DNA from: Pleionea litopenaei
GTDB lineage: Bacteria > Pseudomonadota > Gammaproteobacteria > Enterobacterales > Kangiellaceae
Reading direction: 5' to 3'
Length of the DNA: 64,000 nt
Assembly (NCBI RefSeq): GCF_031198435.1
Contig: NZ_CP133548.1
Coordinates: 3,692,001 to 3,756,000 of the forward strand
Positions 8,826 through 17,515 of this stretch are shown here, piece by piece. Numbering within the stretch: position 1 is the stretch's first letter; each line of letters opens with the position of its first letter. The notes beneath the pieces were generated by a model, which saw only the letters and a program-made list of their open reading frames with translations, did no database searches and was not told where the DNA came from. Both the position numbers and the translations under genes were made by a program.

Positions 8826-11098
8826 GTAGAGTAAGAGACTGAGCGTAGTCGAACTATCTCTCAGCCTCTCCTCTCCGAACCGGACGTGCACCTTTCAGCG
8901 CATCCGGCTCTCCATTTAATTGCAGCCGAAGGCCATAGCAACATCTTTGTACTTAGAAGTGACCGTGTTTCGCGCTTCAACGCGACCATATGGATTAGAC
9001 TCAGGCAGCCGCCAACGGAACCGCATCTTGGCGCTGCTCACAAGACGGAACAGTGATGCGCCAGTTACCACACCATTGTTGGATTTACCGAAGTAAGTCC
9101 ATGTTTTCGCCATCTCTGGCGATGGCCTGCGTATTAACGTTTTCATTAGAGATTTAATGCTAGCTTTAAACTTAGCTCCTAACCAATGTGCCAGTTTCCA
9201 GAATACAGCACGGTCTACCTTGTCGTAGATTTTAGCCGTGTAGTCAGTAAAACAATAAAACTGTGACCAGCCTTTCAGCTTTTGGTTGAGTTTGATTATC
9301 TTATCAACGGCACTGCAACTGTGATCTGTAGACAGTTCGTTGGTTAGTGAGCGGGTAAAAGACTTGCATTTGTCTTTCGGTATCCCCGTCACTATTCGCA
9401 TATTTCCCTTGGGTCCGCGTTTACGGATAATGCGGTGCCCTAAGAAGGTGAAACCATCATTAACATGGGTAATATGGGTTTTGTCCATATTCAGTGTTAA
9501 CTTGAGCTTACCTTCTAAGAAGCATTTGCATTGGTTACGTATGGCTTCAGCCTCTTGCTTAGTGCCTTTGACTATCACGACAAAGTCATCCGCATATCGG
9601 CAGAAAGCCACGGCGGGCATCCATGTCCGTGTTTCACCATTTAGAGGCTTGCGTCCTCGTTTGAGACTGTAGTTATTGTACCAACGGTCTTTGCGTGCCT
9701 TTTTACTCAGGTAGCACTGGTTCAAGTATTGGTCGAACTCATTCAACATGATGTTCGACAATAATGGCGAGATAACGCCACCTTGCGGCACACCTTGATG
9801 AGTAGCATAGAACTGGTTCTTTTCAACATGACCCGCTTTCATATACCGCCAAAGCAGGTCAAGAAAGCGACGACAGTTGACCCGTTTACGCACGCATTGC
9901 ATCAATAACTTATGGTGGACCGTGTCAAAGTAGCTCGATAAGTCACCTTCGATTACCCATCGTCCGCTTGTTTCTCTACAATCGGTTAATTGCAGTTTCA
10001 CTGTGCGAATAGCATGATGCACGCTACGCTCTGGCCTGAAACCATAGGAAAGAGGATGAAAATCACTCTCCCATATTGGCTCCATTGCCATGAGCATGGC
10101 ACGTTGTACTATTCGATCACGAAGCGTGGGAATGCCTAAAGGACGTTGTTTACCCTTCGCTTTTGGAATATAGATACGTCTTGCTGGTTGAGGTTGGTAG
10201 TCGCCTGATAACAATTCACTTCTGATGGTTAACAGATAATTATCCAAGCTCTGTTCAAGCTGCACTTTGCTTATTCCATCCACGCCCGGCGTGTTCGCGC
10301 CTTTGGCCGATAAGGTGATACGTGCGGCTTCACGTAGCCAATCGATATGGCTTATCAGCCGCATTAAACGGTCAAACCGTTTCGTCTTATCGTTATCCGC
10401 CCATGTTGCTAACTTGCGTTGCATTTCACTGATTATCAAAGGTCTTCACCTTGTTAGGTCAGCTAGCGTGCTGACGCAAATCAATTAAACTGTGCCCCTT
10501 CGCCATGTAATGCGCTCTCCACATCTCAGACTACTACGAGCACTCCGCCAGCCTATTTATCATCGGGGTCATGCTCCCTTAAAATCTAAATAGACCTTCC
10601 CCGGTTTATCTACCCGAACTCAAGCATGATGAGGAGGATGCCGATCGCAATCTTTACCCTTATCGTTCTGTAAGATGGTGATACTCAAACACCGAATTGC
10701 GGTTTGGTGCTTGTCCCTTGCTTTCACTCGTACATATAGCGAAGCAATTTGGAAGTGATACCGCTTCATATTGTTCACTTCTGCATCACACTGCCTGTTA
10801 ACCCATGTAGGCAGTGGCGACGTTTCAGCCCATAGACGCGAATTAATCGGTTCATGTTCTTCATCCTTCCATCACTCAGTCTAGAGAAGCATCTTGGCTT
10901 AATGAGTTCGCCTCACTTCCCGTTGTCAGCGGGTTACATCACCCCATCAGCATACGATAGGTCACTGCCGCTCAGACTCAGTCACCTACCCAACTAGATG
11001 ACGCTATACCTCCTTCACTCCTGTTTAGAATGTATAGATTCCTGATAGATTCGTGATCCGTTTATGCTATCCATGCAAGTGCCGGATTCCGGGCACAC
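8826..11098 (-). mobile_element. group II intron (intron 1) inside IS3 orfB
   Basis: 2273 nt on the minus strand. The 5' end is GTGTGCCCGG, matching GUGYG, immediately after exon sequence ATCACTTATA; the 3' end is CTCTAC, matching the AY rule, followed by exon TCCGGACAC. Precise removal restores the orfB reading frame, which fixes both splice sites. It encodes one reverse transcriptase; the 660 bases between its 5' end and that gene are the structured ribozyme domains I-III. The last 90 bases hold the domain V/VI region. Confidence 0.85.
8916..10439 (-). CDS. ltrA: group II intron reverse transcriptase/maturase (intron 1)
   Basis: 507 residues that reverse-transcribe the intron and help it splice. 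Visible blocks: NTPGVDG (about 48), RRIYIPKAKGKQRPLGIPTLRDR, the palm signature YADDFVVI (about 283-290), QGGVISPLLSN (about 220), and GFTFLGHRI, then an X/maturase domain with LNQKLKGWSQFYCF. There is no HNH endonuclease domain at the C-terminus, so mobility would rely on nicked or replicating target DNA. The frame may start at the TTG at 10439, which has AAGGTGA upstream, or at the ATG at 10424 (MQRKLATW). All key RT residues are intact, so it could be active. Confidence 0.9.
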   Translation of the reverse strand: MIISEMQRKLATWADNDKTKRFDRLMRLISHIDWLREAARITLSAKGANTPGVDGISKVQLEQSLDNYLLTIRSELLSGDYQPQPARRIYIPKAKGKQRPLGIPTLRDRIVQRAMLMAMEPIWESDFHPLSYGFRPERSVHHAIRTVKLQLTDCRETSGRWVIEGDLSSYFDTVHHKLLMQCVRKRVNCRRFLDLLWRYMKAGHVEKNQFYATHQGVPQGGVISPLLSNIMLNEFDQYLNQCYLSKKARKDRWYNNYSLKRGRKPLNGETRTWMPAVAFCRYADDFVVIVKGTKQEAEAIRNQCKCFLEGKLKLTLNMDKTHITHVNDGFTFLGHRIIRKRGPKGNMRIVTGIPKDKCKSFTRSLTNELSTDHSCSAVDKIIKLNQKLKGWSQFYCFTDYTAKIYDKVDRAVFWKLAHWLGAKFKASIKSLMKTLIRRPSPEMAKTWTYFGKSNNGVVTGASLFRLVSSAKMRFRWRLPESNPYGRVEARNTVTSKYKDVAMAFGCN

Positions 11099-11539
11099 TA
11101 TAAGTGATATCTGTTACCCATACCTCATCAGGCGTTACCGGATTAAACTGACGCTGTAAACGGTTAGGCACGACGACATGGCTATCACCCTTGCGATACC
11201 TCGGCTTGCGGTAACCAACCTGTGCTTTTAACCCCTCAGATTGCATCAACCGGTAAACCCGGTTAATACCACAGCGCTCGCCCGTATCACGTAAATCAGA
11301 ATGGATCTTACGGTAGCCATACACGCAACCAGATTCGAGCCAGAACTGCTTAATTAAACCTGTAAGCCGACGGTTTGCCTTATCACGCTTTGACGACGGC
11401 AGCTTGCTCCATGCATAAAAACCACTGGGGTGAACATCCAGCATGTTACACAGCCAGCGTACCGGCCACCGGTCGCTGTGCTCCTTGATAAAGGCGTACC
11501 TCAGTCGGACAGCTTTGCGAAGTACGCCGCGGCTTTTTT
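11099..11539 (-). CDS. IS3-family OrfB transposase, 5' exon
   Basis: N-terminal part of OrfB, including the HTH_21-like block (HPSGFYAWSKLPSSKRDKAN region), YGYRKIHSDLRDTG and the start of the rve integrase core ending DEVWVTDITY, with the first catalytic Asp. It is entered by a -1 frameshift from orfA at a run of seven A followed by G (minus strand, 11533-11540), the usual IS3 slippery site, because orfB lacks a good start of its own. It is interrupted by the group II intron after the codon for Tyr. Reading on into the intron gives a false stop after about ten residues. Confidence 0.8.
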
Positions 11540-11785
11540 TAAAATGTCGCGCTCTTCAGTGGCCCGTTTTAGCTCTTTTTGCAGGCGTTTAATTTCTGCC
11601 TGCGCCTCAGATAAATCATTGTGTTGTTTGTTATCAGGGCCATACTTCTTCACCCAGGCATACAGGCTGTGTGTGGTGATATCTAGACGCTTAGCAACAT
11701 CAGCGATGGAATGACCGCGATCAACAACTTGTTTAACCGCTTCGATTTTGAATTTTTCAGGATAGCGTTTGCCGCTCATAAGCAC
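11501..11785 (-). CDS. IS3-family OrfA
   Basis: 94-residue DNA-binding protein of the IS3 family. The N-terminal helix-turn-helix reads RYPEKFKIEAVKQVVDRGHSIADVAKRL (roughly residues 6-33; given as a description), followed by THSLYAWVKKYG and a leucine-zipper-like coiled coil, EAQAEIKRLQKELKRATEE. It opens at MLMSGKRYP; the second Met (MSGKRYP) is the more usual start. The A-rich slippery site near its end allows ribosomes to shift into orfB and make the fused OrfAB transposase. Confidence 0.85.
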   Translation of the reverse strand: MLMSGKRYPEKFKIEAVKQVVDRGHSIADVAKRLDITTHSLYAWVKKYGPDNKQHNDLSEAQAEIKRLQKELKRATEERDILKKAAAYFAKLSD

Positions 11786-11842
11786 CTCTCTTTGAGTTAG
11801 TTTATCTAACTAAGAGGTGTCTAGGAAACTAGTGGCGATTCA

Positions 11843-12273
11843 AAAAAATGACTGGCAATAAGTAAAAAGTGTAGATTAATCAGGTAGACTTTACCTATTT
11901 GATACTAATTAAGTTACATACAAAGGTGAGAAGTAAGGCTAGTGCTTTAAATAATTGAAAGTATTAAATTTACGTCTAAACGATAAACCATCCGACGGAT
12001 AGGGAACTCATTCTCGGGATACATAAGAACAGACGTTCTAATCTGCGCCAGTAGGACTGGGCACCTTACTAAGCGACTTTTCCATACCTGAAGTTATTCA
12101 TGAATGTCTAATGCTCGATTTTTCGAAACTCATTATTGTCCAATGGGCGTTTGAGCTCGTACTGTTCCCTCATACCGTTCCTTCTGTAATGACATCGTAC
12201 TGTCCGACAGCGCTCGAAGCTGAATTGGTAGCCAGACTTTATATTGACCAATAGCATCCAAGAGGAGGTCAAC
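11843..12273. other. intergenic segment upstream of the tyrosine recombinase
   Basis: About 430 bases without a credible gene between the IS3 element and the recombinase. I see no repeat shared with other parts of the window and no clear promoter; it may contain the recombinase's own sites, but nothing in the sequence proves this. Confidence 0.4.
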
Positions 12274-12873
12274 ATGAGAAAGTTACCTTCAGGAAAATGT
12301 AGCGGCATAAAAAGGCCATTCAAGCTTGAAGAAATCTGGCGAATCAGGACTAGACTTGAGCTTGAAAACGACCTGATGCAGCTTGCTCTGCTAAACCTAG
12401 GCATTGATAGTAAGCTGAGAGCGAGTGATTTACTAAAGTTGCATGTATACGATGTTTCTTCGCAAGGAGTGATTTATGAAAGGGTTCAATGCATCCAGCA
12501 AAAAACGGGCACTGACGTACACTATGAAATTACTCCTAGAACGCAGCAAAGTATCAGTCGCTGGATCTACTCCGCATCCCTCGAAGCAAGTAGCTTTTTG
12601 TTTCCAAGTTGTCGTCGCAAAGGGCAGCCTACCAGTTACTCATTTTATCGTTCGGTTATCAGGTGTTGGGCTGTAAAACTGGGGTTGAATGCAGACTATT
12701 ATGGGACTCATTCAATGCGTCGCACCAAAGCTACTTTGATCTATGCCAAAACAAAAAACATCAGGGCGGTACAGATTCTACTGGGGCATTCGAAGCTAGA
12801 TAACACGATTCGTTATCTTGGCGTTGTTGAACTGGAAGATGCTCTGAAGCTTTCAGAGCAAACGGACTGCTAG
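12274..12873 (+). CDS. short tyrosine recombinase/integrase
   Basis: 199 residues consisting almost only of the catalytic domain, like FimB/FimE in size. Catalytic residues are visible: the first Arg in DSKLRASDLLKL (about 48), the HxxR box in YGTHSMRRTKATLI (about 148-151), the second-half His in LLGHSKLDN (about 172) and the Tyr nucleophile in TIRYLGV (about 181). AGGAGGT lies 5 bases ahead of the ATG at 12274, which decides that start over an upstream in-frame Met. Relatives of this compact type occur widely on plasmids and islands of Proteobacteria. A terminator hairpin follows at 12886. It may act on island or cassette sites, but no att sites are evident. Confidence 0.85.
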   Translation: MRKLPSGKCSGIKRPFKLEEIWRIRTRLELENDLMQLALLNLGIDSKLRASDLLKLHVYDVSSQGVIYERVQCIQQKTGTDVHYEITPRTQQSISRWIYSASLEASSFLFPSCRRKGQPTSYSFYRSVIRCWAVKLGLNADYYGTHSMRRTKATLIYAKTKNIRAVQILLGHSKLDNTIRYLGVVELEDALKLSEQTDC

Positions 12874-12885
12874 TGGTATTGATAC

Positions 12886-12914
12886 AGGCTTTTCTCTATT
12901 GTTGAAAAGCCTTT
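12886..12914 (+). terminator. terminator after the recombinase gene
   Basis: AGGCTTTTC and GAAAAGCCT pair around a 9-base loop, 13 bases past the stop codon, followed by a short T-containing tail. Confidence 0.6.
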
Positions 12915-13130
12915 GCCCAAAAGTGTTTTAGAGCAATTGCCGACAACATTTCCTAGAGCTTTTCTACCCATCATTTGCATCATTTAGCCAGCTTCTTTAG
13001 GGACAGCGAAAATGCACAGTCACAGTACACCTATAATTGTATGTATTGACACTTCTAGCCATCTTGAGTATGGTGTTTCTTTAATAGGTTAAAGTGAATT
13101 GCCATGTGCTTGTACCGTTGTGGAGGTCAT

Positions 13131-15029
13131 ATGTTTTTAGCGAAAAAACTCTCAGTTATTTCTGTTTCACTGCTGCTCTCACTACCTAGTATCGTAGGAG
13201 CGGAGGCCCTTCGGTTGCAAGATCTTGACGATCTCGCTGAACCCCTATCTCAAACGGTAATCTATACAGCTAGGAAGTTCATTACTATGAATCCGGCTAA
13301 ACCGACAGCCGACGCTATTGCGATACGTGACGGGAAATTCGTGGCTGTTGGTAATTTGGATGAAGTCAGTGCGACGGTTGGCAAAGATGCGTATCTCGAT
13401 CAATCATTTGATGGCAAAGTAGTAATGCCTGGATTTGTTGAGCAACACGTTCATCCAGTTCTAGCTGCGTTGGCAATGAACATGACGGTTATATCAATTG
13501 AGGATTGGGATACGATTGATGGGTTCTCTGCTGCGGTGCGCGACGAGAAGAGTTACCACACGCGCTTAATCGAAGCACTCACAACGCATAAAGATAAAAC
13601 GAAGCCTTTCATTACCTGGGGGTATCACCATTACTTCCATGGAGAAATGTCACGCGAGTTGCTTGATAAGTTAGCTCCGGATTTTCCTGTCTTCGTATGG
13701 CACCGCTCACAGCATGAATTTTACCTAAATACATCAGCGCTTAAGTTGACTGGTATCGACGAGGCTTATGTCTCCGGCCTAGGGGCGAGTGCAATGTCAA
13801 TGATTGATATGTCGAAGGGACATTTCTTCGAACAAGGCGTGATTGGAATTCTGCCAAAACTGACCCCTTACCTAGCGTCAGCGGAGCAATTTAGACGAGG
13901 ACTTGAATATACTGAAATTTATTACCATCGCAACGGTATCACTCTTGCCTGTGAGCCCGGCGGGTTTCTTTCCCAAAAATTGCAAGAAGCCGTCAACGCT
14001 GTATATTCGGATGATGATACGCCGTTCAATCACTGCTTTATTGGTGACGGAAAAAGCTTTTATGCAGTAAAGCCCGATGACCAAACCAGTCTTCTAGCAG
14101 AGACACGCAAGGTTGAGAGTTGGGGCAATGGTCGCACATGGTATTTACCTGGTCAGGTAAAACTTTTTACTGATGGCGCAATCTATGGCCAGCTTATGCA
14201 GATGAAAGATGGGTATACCGACGGTCACCATGGTGCTTGGATCATCGACCCGCCAGAATTTGGTTTCATGTTCCAGACATATTGGGATGCTGACTATCAA
14301 ATCCACGTACATAATAACGGTGATGCGGGTATGGATGTATTGCTAGCCGAGCTAGAAAAGGCTATGAAGCGTAAGCCTCGCAAAAACCACCGTACGGTGC
14401 TAGTGCATTTCGGTTTTGCCCAGCCGGAACAGGTTAAACGTTGGATCGAGCTTGGCGGTATCGTGAGCTCGAACCCATACTATGTGACGGCGCTAGCTGG
14501 ACGTTATGCCAAGCTGGGTATCGGCCCTGAACGCTCAGCTAACATGGTTCCGAATGGAGATGTTTTAAAATACGGCGGCTCGCTTTCTTTCCATTCTGAC
14601 ATGCCGATGGCGCCAGCGAAGCCGATGCAACTCGTATGGTCGGCAGTCAATCGGCTTACCGCAGAAGGGGAAGTCACAGGACAACGGCATAAGGTTCCAC
14701 TCGATATTGCTTTACGAGCAATCACTATAGATGCCGCATACTCTATTCAGATGGAGAACAAAGTTGGGTCGATTGAAATAGGCAAGGACGCAAATTTGAC
14801 TGTGTTAGAACAGAGTCCATACGAAGTGGCTCCAGAAAAACTTAAAGACATTCAAGTGTGGGGGACGATGTTAGAAGGACGTTTACAGCCAGTGGAGCAT
14901 TCTCCGAAAAAAACTAAATCGATTCTTGGAACGAATATATCTAATGAATCACTTGGGGAGACAGTTCAGAGTGCGGTAACAGAGAGACTAACGAGGCTGT
15001 TATCTCATGAGCATGTAGACAGAAATTAG
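13131..15029 (+). CDS. second exported amidohydrolase family 3 (YtcJ-like)
   Basis: 632 residues from the ATG at 13131, chosen because GGAGGT lies 5 bases upstream and it yields a clean signal peptide (MFLAKKLSVISVSLLLSLPSIVGAEA). The metal site follows the family: HVH in MPGFVEQHVHPV (about 103), WHRSQHEFYLN, IHVHNNGDAGMD (about 400), LVHFGFA, and HSDMPMAP (about 497) with the catalytic Asp. The C-terminal GSIEIGKDANLTVLEQSPYE strand closes the composite domain. It differs clearly in sequence from the enzyme at 6514, so this is not a recent duplicate. Likely periplasmic hydrolysis of an amide or imide; substrate unknown. Confidence 0.8.
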   Translation: MFLAKKLSVISVSLLLSLPSIVGAEALRLQDLDDLAEPLSQTVIYTARKFITMNPAKPTADAIAIRDGKFVAVGNLDEVSATVGKDAYLDQSFDGKVVMPGFVEQHVHPVLAALAMNMTVISIEDWDTIDGFSAAVRDEKSYHTRLIEALTTHKDKTKPFITWGYHHYFHGEMSRELLDKLAPDFPVFVWHRSQHEFYLNTSALKLTGIDEAYVSGLGASAMSMIDMSKGHFFEQGVIGILPKLTPYLASAEQFRRGLEYTEIYYHRNGITLACEPGGFLSQKLQEAVNAVYSDDDTPFNHCFIGDGKSFYAVKPDDQTSLLAETRKVESWGNGRTWYLPGQVKLFTDGAIYGQLMQMKDGYTDGHHGAWIIDPPEFGFMFQTYWDADYQIHVHNNGDAGMDVLLAELEKAMKRKPRKNHRTVLVHFGFAQPEQVKRWIELGGIVSSNPYYVTALAGRYAKLGIGPERSANMVPNGDVLKYGGSLSFHSDMPMAPAKPMQLVWSAVNRLTAEGEVTGQRHKVPLDIALRAITIDAAYSIQMENKVGSIEIGKDANLTVLEQSPYEVAPEKLKDIQVWGTMLEGRLQPVEHSPKKTKSILGTNISNESLGETVQSAVTERLTRLLSHEHVDRN

Positions 15030-15419
15030 TGCTGATTGATCTGGCAGCATGTGTATCTCAGACTGAAGTCTAGATTGTTTCTATCCAGAACTTTCACAGT
15101 TGGCACTTTGCCAGAACTATCACTGCTGGCACACTTATGCCCCTTTTCGTGCTGGCGAAAACTAACGGAACCCACCTCATCCCGAGAATTTTCGATAGAT
15201 TTTCTAATGCCAACCGTGAGCTGCGTAAAAATACCCCATTTTGTCGTATTTCTCATTCTCGCTTTTGAAGTATTACATGCTACCCTAGCAAAAACATGTG
15301 GTTACGATAGAGTTCAGTTTTCATTAGATGTATAAAAAAACCAAATGGAGTGTTTGAAAGCCCCTGTTTGGGATCGAATAAATTGTTAGTTGATAAAATG
15401 CTTCACTAAAGGAACAAGA
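15030..15419. other. intergenic segment before the CBASS operon
   Basis: 390 bases with no credible gene. It includes imperfectly repeated GGCACTTTGCCAG/CTGGCACAC-like words near 15095-15135 and an AT-rich tract just upstream of the CD-NTase gene that could hold its promoter. No further structure is apparent. Confidence 0.4.
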
Positions 15420-16319
15420 ATGAGTAGGGATTGGGAGTCAATTTTTTCAAGATGGGCGCAAGGGCCAAGTCAAACTGAGCAGGAGCGAGCTGAAAACGCA
15501 GAACGCCAAATCAGGCAGGCAATTCAAAATAGCTCTAAGCTTCAAAGTCGAAATATAAAAGTAATTACTCAAGGTTCTTACAGAAATCGGGTAAATGTAA
15601 GAAAAGATAGTGACGTTGATATCGGTGTAATTTGTTATGACGCTTTTTTCCCAGAATATCCTGACGATAACGTCAAAGCAGAATTGAATAAAAGTTTTAG
15701 CGATGGCACTTACTCTTATTTGACTTTTAAAAATGAGCTTGAAGAAGCTCTAGTTGCTCGATTTGGTAGAGCTTCCGTATCTAGAGGTAGTAAGTCTTTC
15801 GACATTAAGGAAAACACTTATCGGGTAGAGTCAGACGTAGCAGCGTTCTTTGAACATAGAAGGTATATGTCTACCACTAGGTACTTATCAGGCGTAGAAA
15901 TGCGGCCTGATGATGGCAAACCGTTTATCGTACGAAATTGGCCAGAGCAACATTATTCTAATGGCGTATCAAAGAACGACGCTACATCCAGAAGATACAA
16001 GCGCGTTGTTCGAATTCTTAAAACTCTATCCAATGAAATGGCCGAAAATGGTATCAAGTCAGCCAAAGACGCTCCCAGCTTTTTGATCGAATGCTTAGTT
16101 TTTAATGCTTCAAACTCCTGCTTCAACTATTCAACATATAACCAAATGGTTCGTGCAGTTCTTGCTGAAACTTTTAACAATACAATTAATGATGAAAAAT
16201 GTTCTGAATGGGGTGAAGTTAGTGAGCTTAAGTACTTATTTCGAGGCTCACAGCCTTGGACGAGGCAGGAAGCGCATCAGTTCTTAAGCGATGCATGGGA
16301 CTACATAGGTTACGAGTAA
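15420..16319 (+). CDS. CBASS CD-NTase (cyclic oligonucleotide synthase)
   Basis: 299 residues. On phage infection such enzymes make a cyclic di- or oligonucleotide that activates the partner effector. The nucleotidyltransferase core is plain: QGSYRNRVNVRKDSDVDIGV (about 53-72) carries the GS motif and the DxD metal pair, and the third Asp is in YRVESDVAAFFE (about 140). Following the palm is a helical OAS-like C-terminal domain (SRRYKRVVRILKTL, APSFLIECLVFN). Length is normal. AAGGA precedes the ATG at 15420. The stop codon overlaps the start of the Cap15-like gene (TAATG), so the two are coupled. The product nucleotide cannot be told from the sequence. Confidence 0.88.
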   Translation: MSRDWESIFSRWAQGPSQTEQERAENAERQIRQAIQNSSKLQSRNIKVITQGSYRNRVNVRKDSDVDIGVICYDAFFPEYPDDNVKAELNKSFSDGTYSYLTFKNELEEALVARFGRASVSRGSKSFDIKENTYRVESDVAAFFEHRRYMSTTRYLSGVEMRPDDGKPFIVRNWPEQHYSNGVSKNDATSRRYKRVVRILKTLSNEMAENGIKSAKDAPSFLIECLVFNASNSCFNYSTYNQMVRAVLAETFNNTINDEKCSEWGEVSELKYLFRGSQPWTRQEAHQFLSDAWDYIGYE

Positions 16320-16951
16320 TGCTAACTAGACTTCATATTTCATCATTTATTGGTCTCACGATCGCGGTTTGGTTACTTGCTCTTTGGGTTCAAGGTATGC
16401 CTGTACTCAGTGCGGACTTTGTAAAACCATTTGGTACAGTAGTTGGTGTAATAACTCTGTTTGTAACCTTGTTTAACAAATACATGTGGTCATGGAAAAT
16501 ATTTAAAGGTTGGTATGTTAAAAGACCGGACTTGAGGGGGACGTGGAAAGTTGAGCTGAAAAGTAGCTGGATAGACCCTAACACTGGTGAAGGCGTTGCG
16601 CCAATCTATGGATATGCAGTCATCAGGCAATCGTTAACATCTCTTAGTTTGAGGCTGATGACAAAGGAATCTAGATCCGTTTTGGTGGCTCACAGTATAG
16701 AGCAGCAAGAAGATGAAGATCTGTTCAAGCTAGTTGGTGTTTATCGAAATGAACCCAAAATTGAATTACAGGGTGTAAGAAGCGAAATGCATCATGGCTC
16801 TTTCGCCCTAGAAATTCATGGTTCTCCAGTCGAAGAACTAGAAGGGCATTATTGGACAGATAGAGCAACCAAAGGTGGAATGAAATTGGTTGGTCGTGTG
16901 GAAAAATTATATAGCACATATGAGCAAGCAGAGCGTGAAATCGGCAACTAA
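16319..16951 (+). CDS. Cap15-like CBASS membrane effector
   Basis: 210 residues starting at the ATG that overlaps the CD-NTase stop. Two transmembrane helices at about 6-24 and 40-60 are followed by a compact beta-rich domain opening RPDLRGTWKVELKSSWIDP (about 73-91), with YGYAVIRQS, VYRNEPKIEL, HHGSFALEIHG and LEGHYWTDRATKGGMKLVGR. That layout, two TM helices and a C-terminal beta-barrel receptor for cyclic nucleotides, is the Cap15 family, which disrupts the inner membrane when bound to the signal. No third or fourth CBASS gene (Cap2/Cap3 or HORMA/TRIP13) is present, so this is a minimal type I operon. Identification rests on motif recall and context. Confidence 0.82.
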   Translation: MLTRLHISSFIGLTIAVWLLALWVQGMPVLSADFVKPFGTVVGVITLFVTLFNKYMWSWKIFKGWYVKRPDLRGTWKVELKSSWIDPNTGEGVAPIYGYAVIRQSLTSLSLRLMTKESRSVLVAHSIEQQEDEDLFKLVGVYRNEPKIELQGVRSEMHHGSFALEIHGSPVEELEGHYWTDRATKGGMKLVGRVEKLYSTYEQAEREIGN

Positions 16952-17136
16952 CAGATATGATCCCTTCCGGGTCAATAGGCAATAGCATTCTTTTGGCTGC
17001 ATCAGCAGCCAATGCTCTCGAACAACAAAGCCGTCTGCTTCGCTTTATCCAATTTGAAATTATCCGAAGTGTTTGCTTTAGAGCATAAGGTCTAACTGAT
17101 TTCTGTCCAAAAGTTTGCTTCGGCACAGATTCAGCG

Positions 17137-17280
17137 CATGTTTTCACACTTTCTTTGGATAGCTACGTTGATTGAGTCTAAGTTTCAATCTTTATTGTCA
17201 GATTTGGCCTCTGCCTCTGGTAGCCACGATAGAAACGAGTTTCGGAAGTAGAAAAGTTTCAAACTTTAATGTCCTCTGAT
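17137..17280 (-). repeat. about 140-bp inverted repeat, left copy
   Basis: The reverse complement aligns with 23299-23434 over its whole length with scattered mismatches and one 4-base gap. It contains two copies of an 18-base motif, GACAATAAAGATTGAAAC and GACATTAAAGTTTGAAAC, about 73 bases apart. The stretch between the Cap15 stop and this repeat (16952-17136) includes a hairpin at about 16985-17017 (AGCATT...GGCTGC-ATCA-GCAGCC-AATGCT) with no T-tract and no gene. Confidence 0.8.
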
Positions 17281-17289
17281 AATAAGACG

Positions 17290-17492
17290 TGTCAATATTA
17301 GCTCTCTCACTGTCAATCATAGTCAATAATTAGGATTATAAAGAGGTGTCAATGCTTTTGGGTTCGATATTAACCGTAGTTCTTTTATTATCGGGGTTGT
17401 ATGACTGTCAATCTTCTATACATTCGCACACTACAAAGCACAATTGGGATCTTCCAGATTGACAGGTCGTGTGTGAAGTTGAAAGATTGACA
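17290..17492. promoter_or_regulatory. cluster of TGTCAAT heptamers upstream of a recombinase remnant
   Basis: TGTCAAT occurs at 17290, 17311, 17347 and 17406, with AGTCAAT at 17321, and in inverted orientation (ATTGACA) at 17458 and 17486. All lie in the 225 bases before the frameshifted recombinase-like gene. Such a cluster suggests protein-binding sites, for example the recombinase's own sites or operators. Confidence 0.6.
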
Positions 17493-17515
17493 GTTGTCTA
17501 TTAAAGGAGGCGGCT

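Larger units (their letters stand above)
8341..11842 (-). mobile_element. IS3-family element carrying a group II intron
   Basis: Terminal inverted repeats TGAATCGCCAC (left, 8341) and TGAATCGCCAC (right end at 11842, reverse complement) followed by similar TAGACAC tracts. Without the 2273-bp intron the element would be 1229 bp, normal for IS3. orfA and orfB are read leftwards. I see no convincing short target duplication (GAA on the left, AAA on the right), so the ends may have changed after insertion. Confidence 0.8.

Noticed and set aside
15036-15335. Open frame upstream of the CD-NTase gene
   Set aside because: Composition is not protein-like, no ribosome site, overlaps an antisense frame; treated as intergenic.
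16985-17017. attC site or terminator after the CBASS operon
   Set aside because: The hairpin lacks integron core sites and a T-tract; no integron integrase is nearby.
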